Under the pieces are notes generated by a model, which worked only from the letters and a program-made list of their open reading frames with translations, did not search any database and was not told the DNA's origin. The position numbers were made by a program, and so were the translations under genes. Source: Paracoccaceae bacterium (GTDB taxonomy: Bacteria > Pseudomonadota > Alphaproteobacteria > Rhodobacterales > Rhodobacteraceae). Taken from it: a stretch of DNA of 64,000 nucleotides. The stretch spans positions 1-64,000 of the forward strand of contig JAFGTV010000020.1 of NCBI GenBank assembly GCA_016938875.1. Direction: 5' to 3'. Positions 1-16,265 of this stretch are shown piece after piece. Within the stretch, counting starts at the first letter, position 1. Each line of letters opens with the position of its first letter.

Positions 1-590
1 ATCGTGATGTAGCGCGCATAGCCGATCTTTTCCGACAGGTAGGTGGCGTAATAGATGAACTTGGGCCGGAAATAGGTGTATTTCTTTTTCTGGGTCAGAA
101 AGCCCAGGTTCACCGCGATCCCGGCCTCGCGCAGCGCATCGTTGATGAACCCCGCATGGCGCGCCTCGTCGCGGGCCATCAGTTGGAACAGCTCGGTGAT
201 GTCGTGGTTCGTGCCGCGCCGCTTCATCTCTTTGTAGAGCACACAGCCCGAAAACTCGGCCGTGCAAGAGCTGATGAGAAAGTCGATGAACTCCTTTCGC
301 AGCCCGGGCTCCATCCCGTCCCAATCGACGTGGTCCCAGTCCTCGTTCTTTCTGAAGTGGCCCTTGTTGGGGTCGGCCTTCATCTCGGCGATCAACTCGT
401 CCCAGTCCTTGCGCACGGGGGTGACGTCGATCCCGTCCAGCTCTTCGAAATCGGTGGTGTAAAAACGGGGGGTCAGCAGGGTGTCCTGCATGGCGACGGC
501 GGTCGCGGCCTCGCTGTCGAACTTGGCCTGTTCTTCCTGGATGGCCAGGCCCTCTTCGACGGTGGCGGCATCGGCGGTATGAACGTTCAT
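1..590 (-). CDS. acsF: AcsF, aerobic Mg-protoporphyrin IX monomethyl ester (oxidative) cyclase, 3' part outside window
   Basis: This enzyme forms the isocyclic E ring of bacteriochlorophyll using O2. About 196 N-terminal residues are visible of a protein that is usually near 350; the 3' end runs off the left edge. It is a di-iron protein of the ferritin-like type: a Glu in TAEFSG (residue 112) and the DEARH motif (141-145) fit iron ligands. The ATG overlaps the TGA of the upstream small gene as ATGA, so translation is probably coupled. It is the last visible gene of the leftward bchF-puhA superoperon. Presence of AcsF, rather than only the anaerobic BchE, fits pigment synthesis in air. Identity is secure. 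Confidence 0.96.
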   Translation of the reverse strand, partial: MNVHTADAATVEEGLAIQEEQAKFDSEAATAVAMQDTLLTPRFYTTDFEELDGIDVTPVRKDWDELIAEMKADPNKGHFRKNEDWDHVDWDGMEPGLRKEFIDFLISSCTAEFSGCVLYKEMKRRGTNHDITELFQLMARDEARHAGFINDALREAGIAVNLGFLTQKKKYTYFRPKFIYYATYLSEKIGYARYIT

Positions 591-883
591 AGCGTGGCCT
601 CCCCCGAGAAAGAGAACTCGCACAGTTCCATGACCTCGAAATCGCCGGTCAGCCGGGTCCAAAGACGCTCGACCGACGAGGCGCGGGTGATGGTGGCGGT
701 GCGTTCTTCGGACACGACCTCGCCATAGGGGGCCATGATCTCGGGGCCGTGCACCTGCACCTCGTCCCCGGGATAGATGACGGCCCCGTTGTTGAACCGC
801 ACATGCGCGTGAAGGCTTTCGAATTTGTGAGAGACTTCAACCGTGCAGGGCGCAGTCTCCTTTTGCCTGGTCAGTATTCCCAT
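587..883 (-). CDS. Small conserved photosynthesis-cluster protein between puhC and acsF
   Basis: A 98-residue soluble protein starting at ATG 883 (MGILTRQKE). The frame is open further upstream to 976, but that part overlaps puhC, and a purine-rich GGGA lies about 10 bases before ATG 883. It has no signal peptide or membrane segment and ends in an acidic, Phe-rich tail. It sits exactly where Rhodobacter species carry a small unnamed gene between puhC and acsF (in R. capsulatus this slot is called puhD/orf55; this protein is larger and I cannot show homology). Its stop overlaps the acsF start. A role in reaction-centre assembly or in helping AcsF is inferred only from position. Confidence 0.72.
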   Translation of the reverse strand: MGILTRQKETAPCTVEVSHKFESLHAHVRFNNGAVIYPGDEVQVHGPEIMAPYGEVVSEERTATITRASSVERLWTRLTGDFEVMELCEFSFSGEATL

Positions 884-923
884 TTTTCGGTTCCCTGTTT
901 TTTGATGCGAGAGGCATGTTTCC

Positions 924-1397
924 CTACCCCTCTTCGTCCAGCAGCCGCGCGAAGACTGCCTCGTTATCGGCGCCAAAGCCGATCAGTTCCGCGCGCCAGC
1001 CGGTCAGCTCGTCACGCAGAGAAAGCCGCCCGCTCTCGTAGCGGATCAGCCGAATGGGCGCGTCGAGCTGCGCCCCGGTCTTGTTGCGTTCGCGTTGCAG
1101 CACCCGCCAGACGCCAGCAATGAACCCCCCCTCGTCCGGCCCGAACTCGGCGATCACGTTGCCCTCGGTATCATAGACGGTGGCGGCACCCGACATGCTG
1201 CCGTTCAGAACGATATCGCGCTCCACCGCGATAGGCGCATCCTGGTCGGGCAACGCCGAAAGCGGCCGGTCGGTTACCCGTGCATAGGTCACGATCAACA
1301 AGACCGAGACGACAAGCACAAGCATGGCACGCAGCAGCACCGGCGGGATCTTATCCCCCCGTTCGGGCTGATCTTTGCGGGGGTCGGACGGTGCCAT
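924..1397 (-). CDS. puhC: PuhC, photosynthetic complex assembly protein
   Basis: A 157-residue protein with a charged cytoplasmic N-terminus, one membrane segment (about residues 20-40) and a periplasmic domain rich in Asp, Glu and Gly. Size, layout and position between puhB and acsF match PuhC, which in Rhodobacter is needed for normal reaction-centre/LH1 core assembly. It starts four bases after the puhB stop, so translation is likely coupled. The assignment rests on order and family look; there are no catalytic residues to check. Confidence 0.9.
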   Translation of the reverse strand: MAPSDPRKDQPERGDKIPPVLLRAMLVLVVSVLLIVTYARVTDRPLSALPDQDAPIAVERDIVLNGSMSGAATVYDTEGNVIAEFGPDEGGFIAGVWRVLQRERNKTGAQLDAPIRLIRYESGRLSLRDELTGWRAELIGFGADNEAVFARLLDEEG

Positions 1398-1400
1398 GGT

Positions 1401-2030
1401 TTACCCCGCGGCCAGCACATCATCGGGGATGCGCGCAATTTTCGGTTCGGAGACCCGCGTTTCCGCTGCCTCGGCGATCAGTCGTGCGACCTTCGCCGCG
1501 TCAGGGATGCAGCGGAACGCGGGTTCCGTGCGGGCCATCCGCCAGGGACGGATATGCGGCCAGCACATGAGATAAGAGAATTTCGTGTCCCCGATCAATT
1601 CGAATGCGATCGTTCCGACGCCCGATTTACGCAGATCCAGGCTGGCATTGCCGATCCAGGTATAGGGCAGGTTCAGGGTCATCGTCAGCGCCGCCCCAAT
1701 GCGCAGCGCCACGCGTTTGTTGGTGACGGTATAAACCGCCGCCCGCGCCTGGATGAAGGCCGTGATCAGCAGCAAAGCGCAGACCACGGCCCCCAGGACC
1801 AGGAAGAACGAGCTGGCGATCGCCGCCTGCCACAGGGACATGGTCTCTGTCGCGACGATCGTCCGCCAGAGGAAGAGCACGACGAAATACCCCGCTACCC
1901 AGTAGAGCGCGAGGCTCTCTCGGGCGAGAGCCCACCAGTTGGGCGCCCCCTGCCAGAGGATTTCTTCCCCCTCCGGCAGCAACTCGGGCAACCCCTTGAT
2001 GGGTTCAACGGCAAAGTCGTCGTGGGACAT
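1401..2030 (-). CDS. puhB: PuhB, photosynthetic complex assembly protein
   Basis: A 209-residue membrane protein. The N-terminus contains a GEEILWQGAPNWWALA stretch typical of PuhB, followed by about three hydrophobic segments (roughly 40-60, 70-100) and a C-terminal PH-like part. In R. capsulatus PuhB acts as an assembly factor for the reaction centre and dimerises. The ATG at 2030 has GAGGA just upstream. It lies between puhA and puhC with short gaps, as in other purple bacteria. Confidence 0.93.
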   Translation of the reverse strand: MSHDDFAVEPIKGLPELLPEGEEILWQGAPNWWALARESLALYWVAGYFVVLFLWRTIVATETMSLWQAAIASSFFLVLGAVVCALLLITAFIQARAAVYTVTNKRVALRIGAALTMTLNLPYTWIGNASLDLRKSGVGTIAFELIGDTKFSYLMCWPHIRPWRMARTEPAFRCIPDAAKVARLIAEAAETRVSEPKIARIPDDVLAAG

Positions 2031-2041
2031 GCGTCCTCTCC

Positions 2042-2824
2042 TCAGAGCTGCGGCTCAAGCCGCGCCTTGGGGTCGGCATAAAGCTTGCCGCCCGCGTAGT
2101 AGCCGCAGATCTTCTCTTCTTCGAGCTTGGTGACCTGCGTCATCGATTTGGTCTGCGGCACATTGGCAAAATGCTTGCCATAGATCGAGTGCACGTTGAC
2201 CTGTTTTTTCAGCCAGCCGAACCGGGCCAGTTGCATCGGCAGCAGGCGACGACCGCCGCCATGGGCGCCGTCCAGCTCCAGTTCGAGATAGCGCACGAGC
2301 TGTTCCGGCTCATCCACCCACATATCGACGATCGAGCCGACCGTTTCACCGTCACCGGCGACAACGGGCAGACCCCGCGGATCGCGACCCGCCGAGACCC
2401 GGAAGGTCTTGAGCGCCGCCATCGGCTGGATCTTCGGATGGCCGCGGCCGTCCAGTTCCGGCTCGTCCTTGCGCGCGCACCACGAAGCGGGGCCAACGCC
2501 GTCAATCATCGGATCGCCCGTCGGCACAAAGGGGAAGCCGTTGGGTTTGCCCGCCTTGCGCAGCGGCAGATCAGCATTACGCGGATCGGTCAGGCGGTTG
2601 GGAACGGTCAGTTCACCAGCGCCGTGCGGCAGCTTGAAGGTCTTGGGGCTGGGCAGCGGGAACATGCCCTGGTTGGGAGAGAGATTGCCCGCATCGTCTT
2701 CGAGCGGGTAGCCCTCATGCATGTTCATGCGCTGGAGGTAGTATACCAGGCCAGCAAAGAACAGCCAGAAAAGCCAGATCGAGAGACTGGCCAGATCGAA
2801 GTTTCCAAAGAAAGCATCCACCAT
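2042..2824 (-). CDS. puhA: PuhA, photosynthetic reaction centre H subunit
   Basis: A 260-residue H subunit: short periplasmic N-terminus, one transmembrane helix (about 12-30), then a large cytoplasmic domain. The GYPLEDD segment and the PRC-barrel fold region (PVVAGDGETVG, VRYLELEL) are characteristic. The H subunit caps the L/M subunits, whose puf genes are not in this window, and shapes proton delivery to QB. A strong GGAGG lies about 10 bases before the ATG. The gene follows lhaA by 17 bases; in relatives an extra puhA promoter lies inside lhaA, but I could not point to one here. Confidence 0.98.
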   Translation of the reverse strand: MVDAFFGNFDLASLSIWLFWLFFAGLVYYLQRMNMHEGYPLEDDAGNLSPNQGMFPLPSPKTFKLPHGAGELTVPNRLTDPRNADLPLRKAGKPNGFPFVPTGDPMIDGVGPASWCARKDEPELDGRGHPKIQPMAALKTFRVSAGRDPRGLPVVAGDGETVGSIVDMWVDEPEQLVRYLELELDGAHGGGRRLLPMQLARFGWLKKQVNVHSIYGKHFANVPQTKSMTQVTKLEEEKICGYYAGGKLYADPKARLEPQL

Positions 2825-2841
2825 GAGTTTGGTCCTCCGGG

Positions 2842-4281
2842 TCAGGTGGGAAAATCGGCCAGCCCGATCTTGGCCGAGGAATCCCTGTTGGGATGAGACA
2901 TGTCCTGTGACCGCACAAGCGGCCCCAAAGCAATGAGTGTCACGAACAGTAAGGCGATCTCAATGTGGTAGACCGCCGCGTATCCAGTGGCCGGGGTTTC
3001 AAGCGCTTTGCCAAGCGCCCCGGACAAAGCCAGATGATTCAATCCGTCGCGCAAGGTGCCGCCGATGGCGACCGCCAGGCCCGCCGCGGTGGCCTGTGCA
3101 GCCCCCCACGCGCCCAGCGCCAGGCCGCGCCCGGCCGTGCCCTCGACTGGCATCGACATGGCCGCCGTCAGGGTGGCCACCGCGAAAAGGCCGCCGCCGA
3201 ACCCGATCAGGCCCGCCCCGGCAAAGAAGATGACCACCGAGTCCAGCGGCGCGGCAAAGATAACCGCGGAAAACGCCACGATCCCCGCCAGGATGCCCAG
3301 CGCGCCCATGCGGTACGGGTTCATTCCGTCGGCCAGCCAGCGCGCCGCCAGGGCAAAGCCCCCCAGCGCGCCCAGCGCCCACATGCCGGTCAGCATTGTC
3401 GTGGACGACACCGACAGGCCCAGGATCTCGCCGCCGTAAGGTTCCAGCAGGATATCTTGCATGTTGAAGCCCAGCGTGCCGATCGCCACCACGGCCAGCA
3501 GGCGCCCGGCCTTGCCGCCGCGGGCGAAATCGGCCCACGCCTCGGAAAAACGGGGCTGCGGGGCGGCGCGCTCTTCCTTGGTCATGGGGTTCATCCGCTC
3601 CTGCTTCCACAGGGCGATGAGGTTCAGCACGATGGTCATCACCGCCGCCCCCTGGACCACGCGGATCAGGGTCAGTTGCGAAAAGTCGCGCAAGAGCCAG
3701 CCGATGATCAGCGCCGAAACGCCCATTCCGATCAGGAACATGACATAGAGCAGGGACACCACCCGCGGCCGTGTCTCGTCGCTGGCCCGGTCCGAGGCCA
3801 ACGCCAGGCCCGCCGTCTGGGTCATGTGCAGCCCCAGCCCGGTCATCAGAAAGGCCAGCGCGGCCAGCACTTCGCCGGCCCAGTCGGGGCCCAGGGTCTG
3901 ATCGCCAGACAGCACGATCAGCGCGAACGGCATGATCGCCAGCCCGCCCATCTGCCAAAGCGAGCCGAACCACATGTAAGGCACCCGCTTCCACCCGATG
4001 GCGGAACGGTAATTGTCCGATTTGAACCCCATCAGGGCGCGGAACGGGGCCACCAGCACGGGCAGCGCGATCATCATCGCCACGACCATCGCAGGCACCG
4101 ACAGCTCGACGATCATCACCCGGTTCAGCGTGCCCAGCAGCATCACCGTCGCCATCCCCACCGACACCTGGAAGAGCGACAGCCGCAGCAACTGCTCCAA
4201 CGGCAGATCGGCCGAGGCCGCGTCCGCAAACGGCAGATACTTGGCGCTGAGCCGGGTCAAACGGTGGGGTTTCTTGCTCAC
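2842..4281 (-). CDS. lhaA: LhaA, light-harvesting 1 assembly protein (PucC/BCD-family MFS)
   Basis: A 479-residue, 12-helix member of the bacteriochlorophyll-delivery branch of the MFS (PucC family). N-terminal features such as FQVSVGMATVMLLGTLNRVMIVEL and the internal loop GFKSDNYRSAIGWKRVPY are typical. LhaA helps assemble the LH1 antenna, possibly by handing pigment to apoproteins. The start is a GTG that overlaps the bchM stop as GTGA. It sits between bchM and puhA, the standard position. A second family member lies at 16265-17554. Confidence 0.95.
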   Translation of the reverse strand: MSKKPHRLTRLSAKYLPFADAASADLPLEQLLRLSLFQVSVGMATVMLLGTLNRVMIVELSVPAMVVAMMIALPVLVAPFRALMGFKSDNYRSAIGWKRVPYMWFGSLWQMGGLAIMPFALIVLSGDQTLGPDWAGEVLAALAFLMTGLGLHMTQTAGLALASDRASDETRPRVVSLLYVMFLIGMGVSALIIGWLLRDFSQLTLIRVVQGAAVMTIVLNLIALWKQERMNPMTKEERAAPQPRFSEAWADFARGGKAGRLLAVVAIGTLGFNMQDILLEPYGGEILGLSVSSTTMLTGMWALGALGGFALAARWLADGMNPYRMGALGILAGIVAFSAVIFAAPLDSVVIFFAGAGLIGFGGGLFAVATLTAAMSMPVEGTAGRGLALGAWGAAQATAAGLAVAIGGTLRDGLNHLALSGALGKALETPATGYAAVYHIEIALLFVTLIALGPLVRSQDMSHPNRDSSAKIGLADFPT

Positions 4282-4960
4282 AACTCCAGCTCCATCGCTT
4301 GGGAGATGTAAAAGCCCTTGCTCACCCGCAACACCGGACGCAGCGCACCCTTGATGCCCACGTCGCGCAATGCACCGGCAATCCGGGCCTCGGAATGCGG
4401 AATGATCCGCGGAGAGCGGTCAGACCTGGGGAAAAGCTTGCCCGAGACATGCATCGCCGACAAGAGCGGCGTCTTGGGTGCGATGGTGAACACGATCTTT
4501 TGCCGCACCCGCGGGGCCAGGCGACCCAGGGCCGCGGCGATATCGGGGGCGCGGTAATGGATCAGGCTGTCCATCGCCATGGCATAATCGAACCGTCCCA
4601 GCGCGTCGCCCAGCATGTCACCAGCGACAAAGGTGATCTGGCGGTGCAATTTCTCGGGGATCCGCTTTTTTGCGACCTCCAGCAGGCTGGGAGAGATGTC
4701 GACGGCGACGACCTCTGCCCCGCGCTCAGCCAGTTCCTGGGTCATCGGCCCGGCACCACAGCCCGCATCCAACACCCGCGCGCCCGTCAGGTCGTCGGGC
4801 AGGCGCGACAGCATCCCTGCGCGCATCTGGTCACGCCCCTCGCGCACGGTCTGGCGAATCCGCGAGACCGGCGCGTCAGAGGTCAGCCGCTCCCACGTCT
4901 TGGACGCGGTGCGGTCGAAATAGGTTTCCAGCTGCTCGCGCGTGCGGGAATAGGTGTCCA

Positions 4961-4961
<1 letters not shown>
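4278..4961 (-). CDS. bchM: BchM, Mg-protoporphyrin IX O-methyltransferase
   Basis: A 227-residue SAM-dependent methyltransferase that methylates the C13 propionate of Mg-protoporphyrin IX, giving the substrate of AcsF. The SAM-binding region ARVLDAGCGAG lies at about residues 62-72, followed by the acidic VVAVDIS motif. I chose ATG 4961: it overlaps the bchL TGA as TGATG and gives the usual length; a TTG one codon upstream is possible but less likely. It lies between bchL and lhaA. Confidence 0.96.
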
Positions 4962-12743
<7,782 letters not shown>

Positions 12744-12776
12744 CCTCCGACTCCCTGACAGGCGGTGGCGGGATCG

Positions 12777-12805
12777 AAATAGACCCCGAGACGTGAAAGT
12801 GTCAA
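12777..12805 (-). promoter_or_regulatory. Putative sigma70-type promoter of bchF operon
   Basis: On the minus strand TTGACA (12805-12800), a 17-base spacer and CTATTT (12782-12777) form a good housekeeping promoter. The -35 box is one half of the PpsR palindrome at 12800-12817, so bound PpsR would block RNA polymerase. The predicted leader is short, about 25-30 bases. Inferred from sequence only. Confidence 0.6.
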
Positions 12806-12817
12806 TTGTAATTTACA
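12800..12817. promoter_or_regulatory. PpsR/CrtJ operator 1 (bchF-proximal)
   Basis: TGTCAATTGTAATTTACA matches the established PpsR/CrtJ consensus TGT-N12-ACA exactly. It lies 57 bases upstream of the bchF ATG and overlaps the predicted -35 box. The ppsR gene is 1 kb away. Confidence 0.85.
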
Positions 12818-12944
12818 CTCTTTGCGTTTACACTCGATCCCGAACGAAGGGTCAATCATGTTTCGGGGTGACCTTAAAAGCCATTTGTTTTCATAGGGCT
12901 TGCATCGTCCCGGCTTGATTCCTCGCGGCAAGAGGGCAGAGAAG

Positions 12945-12962
12945 TGTCAATCGCGTTTGACA
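12945..12962. promoter_or_regulatory. PpsR/CrtJ operator 2 (aerR-proximal)
   Basis: TGTCAATCGCGTTTGACA is a second exact TGT-N12-ACA palindrome with longer symmetrical arms (TGTCAA/TTGACA). It begins 145 bases from operator 1 and lies 79 bases before the main aerR ATG. Paired sites in this spacer are known in Rhodobacter and allow cooperative binding. Confidence 0.85.
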
Positions 12963-13040
12963 ACGCTGGGCAGGGCAACGGTGGCCAACTCGGTTTGGCC
13001 GCGCGAATCCATTTCGAGCCCGTCACGCGGGGGATTGCCC

Positions 13041-13841
13041 ATGGCTGACAACCGCAGGCCCCTGCCCGCCGAAACCGACGCCGTCCGCCACGGAGAGGTC
13101 GAATCGCTGGCAACCCAGGTTCTGTCGGCGCTTGCCCAACGGTCGGGCCACTCTGGCCAGGCGCTGGACGAGGCGGTGCTGGCCAATTTCTGCGCTAACA
13201 TCCTCAGGGGGGGCACGGCGATCCGCACGGATTCCGTGGCCGAACTGCGCCGCCAGGGGATCAACGTCGCCACCGTTCTGGATGGCTATATTCCCGCCGC
13301 CGCGCGCGAGTTGGGCGATCGGTGGTGCCGCGATGAGCTCAGCTTTGCCGATGTGACGATCGGGGTGGCCCGCCTGCAGGCGATCCTGCGCGAACTGGGC
13401 GATCCGTGGATCATCGACGCGATGGCCGCCGCCGACGTGCCCAATATCATGCTGATCGTCCCGCTGGAAGAATTCCACACCCTGGGCGGCATGACCGCCG
13501 CCAGCCAGTTGCGCCGGATGGGCCTGTCGGTCTGCCTGTGCCTGGGTCAAAGCGAAGACGAAATCCTGCAAAAGGTGGCGACGCGCAAGTTCGACATGAT
13601 CGCCGTGTCGGTATCGTGCGGTCAGCGCCTGTCCTCTGCGCGCGACCTGATCGAACGCCTTCGCATGGCGCTGCCCCGGCCGGTTCCGATCGTCGTCGGT
13701 GGCCTGGCCGTCGAGGGGACAGAGGATCTGTGCACCGTGACAGGGGCGGATTACGCGACATCCGACCCCAAAGAGGCCCTGCGCCTGTGCGGCCTCAAGG
13801 CGCCGGCGCAAAACGCGCCCGAACGCACGGCGAGGGGCTGA
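13041..13841 (+). CDS. ppaA: AerR/PpaA, B12-binding antirepressor of PpsR
   Basis: A 266-residue regulator with a helical N-terminal part (about 20-110) and a cobalamin-binding Rossmann domain (about 115-255). H146, in PLEEFHTLGG, corresponds to the B12-ligating His145 of R. capsulatus AerR. In that family, light-exposed B12-AerR modulates PpsR/CrtJ. ATG 13041 has GGGGGA eight bases upstream. The frame stays open upstream, with a GTG at 12981 behind GCAGGG that would add 20 residues; long and short AerR forms are known in R. capsulatus. It precedes ppsR by 38 bases. Confidence 0.93.
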   Translation: MADNRRPLPAETDAVRHGEVESLATQVLSALAQRSGHSGQALDEAVLANFCANILRGGTAIRTDSVAELRRQGINVATVLDGYIPAAARELGDRWCRDELSFADVTIGVARLQAILRELGDPWIIDAMAAADVPNIMLIVPLEEFHTLGGMTAASQLRRMGLSVCLCLGQSEDEILQKVATRKFDMIAVSVSCGQRLSSARDLIERLRMALPRPVPIVVGGLAVEGTEDLCTVTGADYATSDPKEALRLCGLKAPAQNAPERTARG

Positions 13842-13879
13842 GAAGTGAGAGGGCGGATGATCACGCTGAGGGGACGCCG

Positions 13880-15304
13880 GTGACATCACGGGGCACAAAA
13901 TACTGGAATAGCGGCGCGATCCCTCTCATCGCGCCTGAAATGCTGGGCGAGATCATCGCCACGGCCGCCGACATCGCGATCGTCATCAGCCTGGAGGGGC
14001 GGATCCTGTCGGTTCTGGTCAACCAGGGCCACCGCGCCCACGGCCAGTTGGACTATTGGGAAGGGCGCGACATCCGCGACGTGCTGACCGAGGACAGCCA
14101 GCCCAAGCTGGAGGCCCGGTTGCAGCTCTTTGCCGAGGGCGGTGAAAACAGCAAGTCGGTCGAGTTGAACCATGTCGATGGCGATAGCTGGGATTTCCCT
14201 GTGCGCTATTCGTTCCACCGGATGGGCCCCGATGGCGGTGTGCTGCTGATGCTGGGCCGCGACCTGCGCCCGATCGCCGAGATGCAGATGCAGCTGATCG
14301 AGGCGCAGATGGCGCTGGAGCGGGACTATGAAACCCAGCGCGAATACGACACCCGCTATCGCGTGCTGGCCGAATCCACGCGCGACGCCTTTGTCTTTGT
14401 CGGCACGAATTCTGGCCGCGTGGTCGATGCCAACGCGGTTGCCTGCGCGCTGCTGGGTGTGCCGCGCAACGAATTGCTGGGCAGTTCTTTCGCCCATGAG
14501 TTCGACGGTCGGCGCCGCGCCGAGTTCATGGAGGCGTTGAACCGTCAAGCCCTGGCCGAGGACGTGGTCCCGATCGAGGTCGAGACACGCCGCAACAAGA
14601 CCCCCGCGCTGTTGGTGCCCAAGGCGTTCCGCGCTGCGGGCGAACAGTTGGTGCTGTGCCGCATCGACCCGGTCGAAACCGGCGAGCAGGGCGGCGACGA
14701 GATGAGCGAGAGCCTTCAGGCGCTCTATCACCAAGGGGTGGATGCGATCGTGTTCACCGACCGCGACGGGGTCATCCTGGCCGCGAACGAGGCCTTTCTG
14801 GGCCTGGCCGACGCGCCGCATATCTCGTCGGTCAAGGGCAAGTCGCTGGGCGATTACCTGGTGCGCGGCAGCGTCGATTTGCGGGTTCTGGTGGAAAACG
14901 CCACCCGCACCGGCCAGATGCGCATGTTCGCGACCAAGCTGTCGGGCGAATACGGCGCACAGATCTCGGCCGAGATTTCGGCGACCTACCTGGCCGATCA
15001 GGCGACGCCCTGCATCGTTTTTGTGATCCGCGACGCCAGCCGGATGGAGGTCGTTCGCAAACCCGGCGTGGCGGTCTCTGACGACGCGATGCGCTCTGTC
15101 ATGGAATTGGTGGGGTCTGCCACGCTCAAGGACATCGTCGCGGAAACCACCGATGTGGTCGAAAAGATGTGTATCGAAACCGCGGTGGAACTGACACGCA
15201 ACAACCGCGTCGCCGCCTCCGAGATGCTGGGCCTGTCGCGCCAGAGCCTTTACGTCAAGCTGCGCAAATACGGCCTGCTGAGCAGAGACGGGGGCGACGG
15301 TTGA
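13880..15304 (+). CDS. ppsR: PpsR/CrtJ, redox-responsive repressor of photosynthesis genes
   Basis: A 474-residue DNA-binding regulator. Three PAS-like regions occupy roughly residues 18-130, 165-280 and 290-400, with a Q-linker helix between the first two, and a Fis-type helix-turn-helix ends the protein (SEMLGLSRQSLYVKLRKYGL). C260 and C431 correspond in spacing to the redox-active C251 and C424 of R. sphaeroides PpsR. I chose GTG 13880 because GAGGGGA lies just before it and the length fits the family; the next Met, in APEMLGEI, would cut into the first PAS region. Its targets, the two operators at 12800 and 12945, are upstream of bchF and aerR. Confidence 0.95.
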   Translation: MTSRGTKYWNSGAIPLIAPEMLGEIIATAADIAIVISLEGRILSVLVNQGHRAHGQLDYWEGRDIRDVLTEDSQPKLEARLQLFAEGGENSKSVELNHVDGDSWDFPVRYSFHRMGPDGGVLLMLGRDLRPIAEMQMQLIEAQMALERDYETQREYDTRYRVLAESTRDAFVFVGTNSGRVVDANAVACALLGVPRNELLGSSFAHEFDGRRRAEFMEALNRQALAEDVVPIEVETRRNKTPALLVPKAFRAAGEQLVLCRIDPVETGEQGGDEMSESLQALYHQGVDAIVFTDRDGVILAANEAFLGLADAPHISSVKGKSLGDYLVRGSVDLRVLVENATRTGQMRMFATKLSGEYGAQISAEISATYLADQATPCIVFVIRDASRMEVVRKPGVAVSDDAMRSVMELVGSATLKDIVAETTDVVEKMCIETAVELTRNNRVAASEMLGLSRQSLYVKLRKYGLLSRDGGDG

Positions 15305-15359
15305 GCCCCGCCAACAGGAACACGCGCCCCGAAAGGGGCCAGGAGAACGTGCCAACGAC

Positions 15360-16265
15360 ATGACCGATATCTCGAACGTGCCCGGCCGGCGCCTGCCGGA
15401 ACCCGCCGCAATGGTGACGCTGATCAAGCCGATCACCTGGTTTCCGCCTATGTGGGCCTATCTGTGCGGCACCGTCTCTTCGGGGGTCTCGCCGCTGTCC
15501 AGCCTGGGGCTGGTGCTGTTGGGCATCTTTCTGGCCGGCCCCGTCGTCTGCGGGATGAGCCAGGCGGCGAATGACTGGTGCGACCGGCATGTGGACGCGA
15601 TCAACGAACCCTACCGCCCGATCCCCTCGGGGCGCATTCCGGGGCGCTGGGGCCTGTATATCGCGCTGGCGATGTCTGCGCTGTCGCTGGTTATCGGCTG
15701 GCAACTGGGCCCCTGGGGGTTCGGCGCGACCGTGCTGGGCGTGGCGGCGGCCTGGGCCTATTCGGCCGAACCCGTGCGGCTGAAGAAATCCGGCTGGTGG
15801 GGACCGGGCCTGGTGGGCCTTTCCTATGAATCGCTGCCCTGGTTCACCGGCGCGGCGGTTTTGTCCGCCGGGGCGCCGTCGATCTATGTGGTAATCGTGG
15901 CGCTGCTTTACGGCATCGGCGCACATGGGATCATGACCCTGAACGACTTCAAGGCGCTTGAGGGCGACAAGCAGATGGGCGTCAACTCGCTGCCCGTCAC
16001 GATGGGTCCGGAAAAGGCCGCCTGGGTCGCCTCGATCGTGATGGCTGTGCCGCAGATGGTGGTGATCGGCCTGTTGTTCCTGTGGGACCGTCCGTTCCAC
16101 GCGGGCGGCGTGATCGCGGTGTTGCTGGTGCAATTCTGGGCAATGTCGGTGATGATGCGCGACCCCAAGGGCAAGGCGCCCTGGTATAACGGCGTTGGCG
16201 TCGTCCTGTATGTGTCCGGCATGATGATTTCGGCCTTTGCGATCCGCACGCTGGGGGCCGCGTAA
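15360..16265 (+). CDS. bchG: BchG, bacteriochlorophyll synthase
   Basis: A 301-residue UbiA-type membrane prenyltransferase that esterifies bacteriochlorophyllide a with geranylgeranyl diphosphate. The first Asp-rich motif NDWCDRHVD spans residues 71-79 and the second is near DFKALEGDKQ. About eight or nine helices are predicted by eye. It starts 55 bases after ppsR and its TAA overlaps the next ATG by one base. The spacing from AGGAG to ATG is rather long (about 14), so expression may partly rely on read-through translation or another signal. Confidence 0.96.
   Translation: MTDISNVPGRRLPEPAAMVTLIKPITWFPPMWAYLCGTVSSGVSPLSSLGLVLLGIFLAGPVVCGMSQAANDWCDRHVDAINEPYRPIPSGRIPGRWGLYIALAMSALSLVIGWQLGPWGFGATVLGVAAAWAYSAEPVRLKKSGWWGPGLVGLSYESLPWFTGAAVLSAGAPSIYVVIVALLYGIGAHGIMTLNDFKALEGDKQMGVNSLPVTMGPEKAAWVASIVMAVPQMVVIGLLFLWDRPFHAGGVIAVLLVQFWAMSVMMRDPKGKAPWYNGVGVVLYVSGMMISAFAIRTLGAA

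Noticed and set aside
2965-4311. 448-codon plus-strand frame opposite lhaA
   Set aside because: Composition is extreme (His, Gln, Arg) and it lies fully across a clear MFS gene; a shadow frame.
12841-12930. FnrL site (TTGAT-N4-ATCAA) in the bchF/aerR spacer
   Set aside because: TTGATT near 12915 and TCAATC near 12852 occur, but no pair has the right spacing and orientation.
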